From an uncultured bacterium (GTDB taxonomy: Bacteria; Bacillota; Clostridia; Lachnospirales; Lachnospiraceae), in assembly GCA_947073545.1 (NCBI GenBank), contig CAMTMP010000004.1, positions 62,001 through 126,000 of the forward strand: a DNA stretch of 64,000 nucleotides, in the 5' to 3' direction. Positions 34,997 through 41,507 of the stretch are shown piece by piece (the first letter of the stretch is position 1; each line of letters opens with the position of its first letter). A program made the translations under genes and the position numbers. The notes under the pieces were generated by a model. That model was not told where the DNA came from. It was given only the letters and a program-made list of their open reading frames with translations, and made no database searches.

Positions 34997-37561
34997 TCAC
35001 CTATGCCATATTCTGTTTACTACAAAGTCATGCACCTTCATTCCACAGCTGCCATCGATATTTGCTGCGATTTCCTCATATGCTTTAATCTGTTTCTCCC
35101 TGTCGTGGCTGTTTCCCGTAATATTGTCATCCAGAAAATCCTTCAACGAATTAAACGAATCCTCATAGCAGCAGTATTTCAGCCCCTGCGAGCTGACTCC
35201 AAATCCATTTGCATGAAGCCGCAGTTCTTCTACATCAAATTTAATTTCAATTTCCTTACATTTATTTTTTTCTATATCGAAGTCATACAATTTTCTTTCA
35301 GGCCAATAAAACAGCTTATATCTGTTCTCATCCTCAACCGACCATATGAATGAATACTTCGCGGCAGTGTAATAATACTCTTCGCCTTGCTTATATGGTA
35401 TGGGCAGCTCCCACTCGGTAAATACCCCTGTTTCCGTATCCAGCTTAACGCCCATATTACCCCATCTCGGCGTAAAATATATCTTTTCCCCGACTATCGC
35501 CCAGCTTTCAAACGGATATTCATCGGTTGGCGCATGATGCGCAGGGTGTATGCATTGAAACCCCTCCGGAAAGCCTGTATATTCCCTTATATCCCCCGTT
35601 TTAGGATTCCAACGGAGTATTGTCTGCCCCCTGTATGGCATCATCCACATACTGCCGCCTTTTTCCAGCATAGAAATATATCCGCCCCGGTTTACGTTGG
35701 GCAGTTTTATAATCTCCGATTCTCCGCTCTCTATATCCAGCCTGTAGACAAAGTTGTCCGTCGGCGAAGCGGCATAGAGTATACCTTCATATACCCAGAC
35801 ACCGCCGGCAATTTTTTCGCCGCGCTCATTTTCCTTTACAAAAACATCGATATTCTTTTCCAGGTAGTCTATTCTCTCGGTTTCCGTATCGTATTTCACC
35901 AATGCCGGATATGCAAAGGGTACTAAAAGCAAGTATTTTCCATATGCCCATGAAGTATAGAAATTCTCCCCTCTGCTCCCGTCTCTTTTTTTCAATTCTA
36001 TTTTCCTGTCAATGCCCTTTTCCCCCAAAACCAATATATCCCGGGCATTTGTCGGACACACGTACCGTTTATCCCCGATCTCGCGCACTACATGATAATT
36101 TCCCCCGCCTGCATACTCCGCCAAATCACAAAAATATTTATAATCATATTCGTAGGGTTCCGATATGTATAATTTGTTATTCTGTGTAATGGCATACTTG
36201 TCTCTTTCAAAATAACCGAATCCGCTCCCGATAAATTCGCCCCTCCAGCTGTCCTCGCGAGGCATACTGTGAAGCTGGTTATTCAAGATAAACAAAGGCT
36301 TGCCCACTACCCCAAACAGCGAGACAACGCTTGTTCCGGCGTCACCGATATAAGCATCGCTCCATGCAATCGCAGCTTCGATATCCGGGGTCGTATCATA
36401 GATTCCAAGAGAGTTTTCAATAAAGTACATCTTAAGTGCATTGAACACCGGAAGATATTCCGCTCTCATCGAATCAAATGTTGATTCCAACAGCGGGTGC
36501 GGACGCCACAAAATGCAGACATCGTTCCTTCCTACGAAGGAGCGAAATACATATTCCATTTTTTTGAGAAATGCCTCTGTATCCGCCAGCATACCATTGA
36601 TACTCGTATTGTAAAAATATACCTTCCTTCCCTCCATCCTCTCGTTCCACTCGCGTGGAGGCTCCGGCGGATTTTGACACTTTTTGATAATCCGGTCAAA
36701 TTTGGGACTTCCGAACGGCAGAAACTTTTTAGCCGCTATATTTTCATCGAAGTATTCCCTGATTTTCGGCGTTTGAATTACAATATAATCCGCATGAAGG
36801 TACGCCGGCAGCAGACTCTGTGCCTTATTCATTTCTCCCGATGTCGCATAGTAAGGAATATAGACTAGACATTCCGTGTACTTTCTCAGGTTCTCTGAAT
36901 AATATCGCGGATGAACGCTTGTAACCAGATTATATTGATCATACGGATTATGAAAATAAATCACATCCGGTTTTCTCTCTTCAAAGTGATAGATCTGCCA
37001 ATCAATGACTTCGATATCCTTCGGGTATTCCCCTCCCTCGTAATGCATCTGTCTGAAGCTGTGGTCTGGATTCAAATCATAGTACGGTATCGGGACACAA
37101 TACACATCGCAGCAGGGATCTTCCCGGGCAGCAAGATACACGCTTTCCAGACTGTCCCACATAGATGCCTTATAGGAAAAAAAGGCAATTTCTATTCGAA
37201 CCTGAATGTCATTTTTGACGCTGTTCTCGATCTTGATGAGCTGTTTATTCAAAATCTTCAATATTTTATTTTGATTGATACCGCCTTCCGCACTATTTTC
37301 ATTTCCCAGGGAACCTCTCAGCTCTTCAAACACGTGGAAAAGGCTCTCGCAGTACTCCTCCACATGCGACACCGTTATGTGTCCTTCCCCTTCCAGCCTT
37401 TCAATACTCTTTCCAAGAATCACCGCGAACTCCTGGCACTCACTGAGCATGTTCTGCACCGCGCCGTAGTTCTTTCCGGCAAGCGCTTCTTTGATTTCTT
37501 CATGAGCCCGGTATAGACTGCTGATAAATTCCAACACTTCCTGTTTCTGTGCCTTTCGCAT
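34997..37561 (-). CDS. Large CDP-glycerol transferase-like protein with C-terminal repeat (beta-propeller-like) region
   Basis: This 854-residue protein is the first gene of the operon. Residues 1-140 are helical. Residues ~140-470 resemble CDP-glycerol transferase or GT-B enzymes (IEIAFFSYKASMWDSLESVY, PFGSPKFDRI, CILWRPHPLLEST, DAYIGDAGTSVVSLFG). From about 490 short repeated blocks such as YVCPTNARDILVLG, PALVKYDTETERIDYL, VYRLDIESGESEIIKL and ILRWNPKTGDIREYTG have the strand-turn-strand look of a beta-propeller. AAGGG precedes ATG 37561. It probably transfers a polyol phosphate or sugar. The propeller may bind glycan, which is inferred. Confidence 0.8.
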   Translation of the reverse strand: MRKAQKQEVLEFISSLYRAHEEIKEALAGKNYGAVQNMLSECQEFAVILGKSIERLEGEGHITVSHVEEYCESLFHVFEELRGSLGNENSAEGGINQNKILKILNKQLIKIENSVKNDIQVRIEIAFFSYKASMWDSLESVYLAAREDPCCDVYCVPIPYYDLNPDHSFRQMHYEGGEYPKDIEVIDWQIYHFEERKPDVIYFHNPYDQYNLVTSVHPRYYSENLRKYTECLVYIPYYATSGEMNKAQSLLPAYLHADYIVIQTPKIREYFDENIAAKKFLPFGSPKFDRIIKKCQNPPEPPREWNERMEGRKVYFYNTSINGMLADTEAFLKKMEYVFRSFVGRNDVCILWRPHPLLESTFDSMRAEYLPVFNALKMYFIENSLGIYDTTPDIEAAIAWSDAYIGDAGTSVVSLFGVVGKPLFILNNQLHSMPREDSWRGEFIGSGFGYFERDKYAITQNNKLYISEPYEYDYKYFCDLAEYAGGGNYHVVREIGDKRYVCPTNARDILVLGEKGIDRKIELKKRDGSRGENFYTSWAYGKYLLLVPFAYPALVKYDTETERIDYLEKNIDVFVKENERGEKIAGGVWVYEGILYAASPTDNFVYRLDIESGESEIIKLPNVNRGGYISMLEKGGSMWMMPYRGQTILRWNPKTGDIREYTGFPEGFQCIHPAHHAPTDEYPFESWAIVGEKIYFTPRWGNMGVKLDTETGVFTEWELPIPYKQGEEYYYTAAKYSFIWSVEDENRYKLFYWPERKLYDFDIEKNKCKEIEIKFDVEELRLHANGFGVSSQGLKYCCYEDSFNSLKDFLDDNITGNSHDREKQIKAYEEIAANIDGSCGMKVHDFVVNRIWHR

Positions 37562-37592
37562 GTGATTATCCCTTCCGTTCTCCCGTATCTGT

Positions 37593-37700
37593 AACGTAAT
37601 AAGGCATATCGGTTACTCTTACGAGTAATGTCCACAGACGTTCAGTCCTTGGGCTTCGCTCCCTGCTACATCTGCACTCACAGTTCACAAGGTCTTGGCA
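37593..37700 (-). ncRNA. Candidate TnpB-associated guide RNA (reRNA/omegaRNA) scaffold plus guide
   Basis: Behind the tnpB-like stop, on the same strand, lies a compact fold. An outer helix pairs 37692-37698 with 37632-37639 (CCA-AGAC against GTCT-G-TGG, one bulge), and an inner CTTG/CAAG helix pairs 37688-37691 with 37648-37651. A perfect 6-bp hairpin at 37613-37628 is closed by a GTAA (GNRA) tetraloop. In TnpB systems such a scaffold is followed directly by the guide; here that would start at 37612 (CCGATATGCC...). The next gene starts at 37561. The structure is read by eye; the RNA's existence and true 5' end, which may lie inside tnpB, are inferred. Confidence 0.5.
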
Positions 37701-37834
37701 TATCCGATTCACATCCGGCCGTCAAACCTTCTGCTTATTTTAATGCCGTGGTTTCTTTTCTATTTTCACAAAATATTCTGCAGTCCTTTAACGGTAAAAT
37801 CCCGACCGACGCCGAAATTCATCTGCATAATATT

Positions 37835-39298
37835 TTAAACATGAACAACCTTCCTTGTTTCTTCCCTCGGGACATAGACACTGTTTAGCCGCTGTCCTGT
37901 TCTCCCCCGACTTATCGCGTTTCTTGCTGCGTTCATTTTCTTATCCGCTTCATAGCCGCAGACATGGCAGCAAAATTTTTCTTTTTCATATTTCCCCTGT
38001 GCGCCGCACATGCTGCACTGCGTACTGATCGCCTTACCGATCACTTCCACAATTTCAATAGAGTTTTCCCTGCATTTCAATGTAAGTCTTTCTCGTATAA
38101 ATCCTCTTTTCCACACGCTCATAGCGTAATTTATCCTGCGGTTATGTCCTGCGGATGTCCCATTCGGCAGTCTTGGGATATAAATCACACTTGGCTTTTC
38201 CTGTGCAATCATGCGGTTAATCTCCTGATTAACGTAGGTTTCAAAGCCTGCATCCAGCCGTTGCTTATGTGCCTTATACTTTTCGCGTCCCGGATTATTC
38301 TTTTTTTCTCTACGGTACGATCTGTCTGCAGCTTCCAGAAAGTCAACACGTTTTCTGTTAAGCTCTCCAAGCCGTTCTCCATAAACGTTTCCACTGTCTG
38401 TCGTGAACATCTGCCACACTCCGACAGACAACCCTATTTCCTTTTGGTAATCCTCATGCTGCCTGACCTTTACTTCAATTGGAACGGCTATTTCTATGCC
38501 GCTCTTTTCCGGCAGCAGCTTTATATAAAGCTGTTTCCTATATTCATTTTCATCAGTCAACGGCACAAAAATCCGCTTTCTTTTTTCTTTCGTGGATAAG
38601 AAAACACCCTTCTTATTTTCATGCACTCCATAGCGATAGGCCCTTTCTGTAATCGCAAACCCGTCCGCTTTCTCCGTATGAAGACTTCTCAGCTTTCTCC
38701 TGACCTGCCTGCGCAGATACCGATTCAGATTATCCGAATCAATCGCTTTACCTCCCGACCTATCGGCAATAATACGCGCATACTGTTCTGCCATCTCCCC
38801 GGACACTTCTATCGTTTTACCGTTAATAATCTTTTCAAAACAGTCGCTAATCTTGATGACAAACCTTAGATAGTGCTTATCCTGCGGTGTAAACCGCTCA
38901 TTTTTATTGATAGCTGCCAGAATATCGTTTTTTACCTTCGCCCACTGCGTCTTGATATCACCAAGCGCTTCAAACACAGCGAGATAAAAGTAAACCGACG
39001 GCATATTAAGCTGTGCGCGGAGACCAGCCGACGTCATCTCATTCTGTACGGTGTAGCCCGGATAAAGCTTCGATATACTCTTTATTCCTCCGTATCTCTG
39101 ATAGACATAGTTTTTAACCTTACAGTAATCGTCTGCAATCTCCTGCAATTTTCCCATGTCTTCCGGAGAAAGCAGCTCTTTATTATATTGATGTATTGTT
39201 TTACATATTTTGTCCGCCAATAGATCCCTCTTTTCGTAGATTACAAAAGTCTGCGAAAAGAAGGCCAAATTACTGACAGGCAAAGACTCTGCTAACAT
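37835..39298 (-). CDS. tnpB: TnpB-like protein with degenerate RuvC catalytic residues
   Basis: This 487-residue protein has the C-terminal TnpB layout: a RuvC-like domain from about 285 and a zinc ribbon (C428-x2-C431 ... C444-x2-C447) followed by ADKKMNAARNAI. The three catalytic positions are not acidic: GLSVG (289-293) has Ser291 where GIDxG has Asp; VIYIPRL has Pro375 where IVIEDL has Glu; and DKKMNAA has Lys454 where DRDxNAA has its second Asp. It is therefore predicted to bind nucleic acid without cutting. ATG 39298 overlaps the recombinase stop. A TTG at 39220 with GAGGG five bases upstream is a plausible second start just past the 29-bp site. Its role could be RNA-guided repression. 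Confidence 0.8.
   Translation of the reverse strand: MLAESLPVSNLAFFSQTFVIYEKRDLLADKICKTIHQYNKELLSPEDMGKLQEIADDYCKVKNYVYQRYGGIKSISKLYPGYTVQNEMTSAGLRAQLNMPSVYFYLAVFEALGDIKTQWAKVKNDILAAINKNERFTPQDKHYLRFVIKISDCFEKIINGKTIEVSGEMAEQYARIIADRSGGKAIDSDNLNRYLRRQVRRKLRSLHTEKADGFAITERAYRYGVHENKKGVFLSTKEKRKRIFVPLTDENEYRKQLYIKLLPEKSGIEIAVPIEVKVRQHEDYQKEIGLSVGVWQMFTTDSGNVYGERLGELNRKRVDFLEAADRSYRREKKNNPGREKYKAHKQRLDAGFETYVNQEINRMIAQEKPSVIYIPRLPNGTSAGHNRRINYAMSVWKRGFIRERLTLKCRENSIEIVEVIGKAISTQCSMCGAQGKYEKEKFCCHVCGYEADKKMNAARNAISRGRTGQRLNSVYVPREETRKVVHV
39231..39259. repeat. Recombination site A: 29-bp inverted repeat inside the 5' end of tnpB
   Basis: Exact reverse complement of 40768-40796. Each copy is itself an imperfect palindrome with 10-bp arms, TTTTCGCAGA and TCTACGAAAA (9 of 10 complementary), around a 9-bp asymmetric spacer. 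This is the architecture of a tyrosine recombinase core site. This copy lies 33 bp from the end of the recombinase gene and encodes residues 14-23 of the longer tnpB frame. Identity stops precisely at both ends. Confidence 0.85.
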
Positions 39299-40440
39299 GC
39301 CTGACCATGAATCTGACCCCGCATCTGTATATAGAATCCCGACAATACATCCATGTGCTTACGTTTCGTATCCATGGATGGATGCACATATCGGTTTAAT
39401 GTAATCTGTACCTCTGAATGTCCAAGAAGTTCGCTGAGACTCTTTACATCGACGCCTCCCTCGATACAATTCGTTGCAAAGGTATGCCTCAGAATATGAA
39501 AATTTTTATGCGGTATTTGTGCCTCATCAATTATTTTCTGAAAACGATATTGTAAGGTCCGTGGTTCCAGTGGTTTATTTTTTCCAAATATGTATTCTCT
39601 GTTATCATAAAATTTCAAAAGCATTTCCGCCGCGATTTCGGACAATGGTATTTCACGTTTTGAATAATCGCTTTTTGGCTCCATCTCTAATAAAACAGTC
39701 TTATTCGAGTGCCCCGTTTCATAGAGACGCTGTACAGTACGCTTAACCGAAATAATCCTATTTCCAAAGTCAATATCCATCCATTTAAGGGCACATAGTT
39801 CACCCAATCGCAGCCCTGTGAACAGACACAGCAGCACTGCCATTTTGAAAATATCCGTATCTTGGTACAATATGGCGAAAAGCTTTGTCTGTTCTGCTTT
39901 TGTGAGTATTTCCACGGGTTTTTTTCGCATGCAGGTTGTCGGTCCTTTTAGCTTAGGGATTGTTATACAGTAATTTCTAATGGCATATTTTAATACTTGA
40001 TTTACCACACAATAGACACTTTTCTGCATACTGTTCGACAATGCTCCAGAAATTTTCTCCTGTACGATGTTTCCCGTAATATCAGCTAAAGTAAGTCCTT
40101 CAAACGTACTTGCAATATAATTGCTATATGCCGTTTTGTATTTTATATAGGTAGAAGGCTTCCTTGTTTCTTTCACTTCTATGAGCCATTTTTCCGCCAT
40201 ATCCGAAAATAAAATCACTTTGGGGAGCTGCATGCTCAAGTCATTGCCGCTCATGTTATCCTTGGTGGAAAGTGAACGTAAAAAAAATCTTTGCAGGTAC
40301 ATTTTTTCTTTGACTTCTTCATATGTTTTCCCGTAAACAGAGCGACAAAGCGTTTTCCCCTTTTCTTCACTATATACCGGAAAACGCCCTTCCCATCTTC
40401 CGTCTTTCCTTTTTCTGATATTTTCCCCGTGCCTTGCCAT
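39292..40440 (-). CDS. Tyrosine recombinase (phage integrase family)
   Basis: This 382-residue protein has an N-terminal AP2-like arm-binding segment (GRWEGRFPVYSEEKGK), a core-binding SAM-like domain (about 75-160), and a complete catalytic set: Arg211 in TGLRLGELCAL, Lys256, His315-x2-Arg318 in HILRHTFATN, His341 in LLGHSEVQIT and nucleophile Tyr351 in LNRYVHP. AAAGGAG lies before ATG 40440. The enzyme is predicted to be active. Perfect inverted sites at 39231 and 40768 bracket the gene, so recombination would invert the gene itself rather than excise it. Its 3' end overlaps tnpB by 7 bp. Confidence 0.92.
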   Translation of the reverse strand: MARHGENIRKRKDGRWEGRFPVYSEEKGKTLCRSVYGKTYEEVKEKMYLQRFFLRSLSTKDNMSGNDLSMQLPKVILFSDMAEKWLIEVKETRKPSTYIKYKTAYSNYIASTFEGLTLADITGNIVQEKISGALSNSMQKSVYCVVNQVLKYAIRNYCITIPKLKGPTTCMRKKPVEILTKAEQTKLFAILYQDTDIFKMAVLLCLFTGLRLGELCALKWMDIDFGNRIISVKRTVQRLYETGHSNKTVLLEMEPKSDYSKREIPLSEIAAEMLLKFYDNREYIFGKNKPLEPRTLQYRFQKIIDEAQIPHKNFHILRHTFATNCIEGGVDVKSLSELLGHSEVQITLNRYVHPSMDTKRKHMDVLSGFYIQMRGQIHGQAC

Positions 40441-40522
40441 AATAATAATCTCCTTTCATGTTTTTATCCTTTGCTGCGCGTTTTTGAAACGCCAGAAGTC
40501 GCATAAATACGGCATTCCTTTT

Positions 40523-40550
40523 ATTCTATAGGAAATTGCGACAGTGTAAA
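40523..40550 (-). promoter_or_regulatory. Leftward sigma-70-type promoter of the recombinase (P1)
   Basis: On the minus strand TTTACA (40545-40550) is followed after 16 bp by TAGAAT (40523-40528), 5/6 matches to each consensus. It sits ~83 bp upstream of the recombinase ATG and lies within the invertible segment. As there is no terminator after tnpB that I can see, its transcript could run on into the polysaccharide operon. Confidence 0.6.
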
Positions 40551-40560
40551 CCATTTAAGG

Positions 40561-40577
40561 AGAATGCGGCGCATTCT
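40561..40577. promoter_or_regulatory. Palindromic operator candidate between divergent promoters
   Basis: AGAATGCG and CGCATTCT form a perfect 8-bp dyad around a single central G. It lies 10 bp upstream of the -35 box of the recombinase promoter, where a dimeric repressor or activator would act. A nearby GAATTTGACCCCG (40587-40599) is repeated with one change at 39309-39321 and could be an arm-type integrase site. Confidence 0.45.
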
Positions 40578-40677
40578 TCAGACTCAGAATTTGACCCCGA
40601 ATAATTCAATAATGATAAATCTTTCCGTGTTTGGATATACTTTCCAGTAGATTGAGCTGCAGATCAATGAAAAAAAT

Positions 40678-40706
40678 TTGCCCACATTGTTAATTTGTGA
40701 TAGAAT
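40678..40706 (+). promoter_or_regulatory. Rightward sigma-70-type promoter (P2) pointing at recombination site B
   Basis: TTGCCC (40678-40683), a 17-bp spacer and TAGAAT (40701-40706). In the orientation seen here it fires outward through site B towards the IS66 remnant, where no gene follows. If the 39260-40767 segment inverts, this promoter would sit about 90 bp upstream of the TTG start of tnpB and read into it and possibly the polysaccharide operon. Confidence 0.5.
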
Positions 40707-40767
40707 AAGACCGATATAGATTAACAGAACAAAAAGAAACTCTATTTGTTTCCATAAACAGAAGGAA

Positions 40768-40796
40768 TTTTCGCAGACTTTTGTAATCTACGAAAA
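40768..40796. repeat. Recombination site B: 29-bp inverted repeat upstream of the recombinase
   Basis: Exact reverse complement of site A (39231-39259), with arms TTTTCGCAGA / TCTACGAAAA. A small hairpin (TGTTT-CCAT-AAACA, 40747-40760) lies just inside. The two sites enclose 1508 bp containing the whole recombinase gene and both promoters. The opposite orientation of the sites predicts DNA inversion. Confidence 0.85.
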
Positions 40797-40831
40797 TTAT
40801 ATAATCTATTTAATATTTTCCCAGAAAGACG

Positions 40832-41160
40832 GTAAGCGCTAAGTAATAGGGTATCTCCCATAGAAAAGTCCGGGATTTTCCCCAGTTCCAATGCCCTATG
40901 ATTTACTTACACAGCCTTCTTGAACATTAAGATTCCAAGCTGCCACATCCGTTCGTAACGCCAAACCGGTTTTCAAAATCTTTTTCCTGCCGGCAGCAGG
41001 GTAAGGCATTGATGAACTTTCCATACATGACATGGGCCGCCAGACCGGAAGATACATAACTGTGGGGAACAAGCGGTGCCGCACCTTCATCTTTTACGAA
41101 CTGCGGTTCCAGGGAATCTTTACGGGAAGGGCACTCATAAGTTGCTGCAAGGCAATCCAC
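40832..41160 (-). pseudogene. IS66-family element remnant
   Basis: A minus-strand frame at 40927-41160 contains TYECPSRKD, APLVPHSYVSSGLAAHVMYG and ALPCCRQEKDFENRFGV, which match the mid-part of IS66 TnpC transposases (usual pattern Y-x-C-P, P-L-I-P-H-S, Y-R-Q-E-K). It is cut off after ~50 residues of the match. At 40832 the sequence GTAAGCGCT resembles the terminal inverted repeat of IS66 elements, so most of the transposase has been deleted between that end and the fragment. No second terminus is visible. Confidence 0.7.
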
Positions 41161-41196
41161 GCATTCCAGATATGCGTTCTGTCCGGCGATACCTGT

Positions 41197-41496
41197 TCAC
41201 GCCCGCTTTTTCCCAATCTCGTTGGCCAGATCGCCAAGAGCCACAGTCGCCACAGAAATAACGCCCTCACCATGCTTCAAATACCCACGGACAGCAGCAC
41301 AATGGCGGCCTCTGTGCTTCGCTCTCTTTTTGCCAGACGGGGCCGCCGAGGTTCCCGTGGCAAACGCCGGCAGACAGGTAATCAGAAAGCCCGCTGTCAC
41401 AAAGAGTCTGCCGATAAAGCCCGCCGCCACAAATAAGGGCACTAGACTTCTCACCCTTCCGAAGCGGTATTCTATTCTCCGTTTTTTCTGATCCAT
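41197..41496 (-). CDS. Hypothetical protein with N-terminal hydrophobic segment
   Basis: A 99-residue frame starts 11 nt behind the inositol monophosphatase stop with a strong GAGGAGAAG ribosome binding site. The N-terminus is basic then hydrophobic (SLVPLFVAAGFIGRLFVTAG, then FLITCLPAFATG), like a signal peptide or membrane anchor with a possible A-F-A cleavage site. The rest is short and basic. I recognise no family. The lack of a clear C-terminal fold and the nearby IS66 debris suggest it may be a truncated gene. Confidence 0.4.
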   Translation of the reverse strand: MDQKKRRIEYRFGRVRSLVPLFVAAGFIGRLFVTAGFLITCLPAFATGTSAAPSGKKRAKHRGRHCAAVRGYLKHGEGVISVATVALGDLANEIGKKRA

Positions 41497-41507
41497 ATTC
41501 TTCTCCT

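Larger units (their letters stand above)
37593..40796 (-). mobile_element. Tyrosine recombinase / TnpB-like element
   Basis: The unit comprises a tyrosine recombinase gene, an overlapping TnpB-like gene, the candidate guide RNA, and a 29-bp inverted repeat flanking the recombinase. It interrupts the junction between the polysaccharide operon and an IS66 remnant. Boundaries are provisional: the left end is set by the presumptive guide, the right end by the outer 29-bp repeat. No target-site duplication was found, which is expected for an IS200/IS605-type element. Canonical TnpB elements use a HUH or serine transposase, so a tyrosine recombinase partner is unusual. Confidence 0.55.

Noticed and set aside
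37562..37834. A promoter for the polysaccharide operon (TTGACG-17-TATGCC on the minus strand)
   Set aside because: The -10 element matches the consensus at only 3 of 6 positions and overlaps the candidate guide RNA; not strong enough to list.
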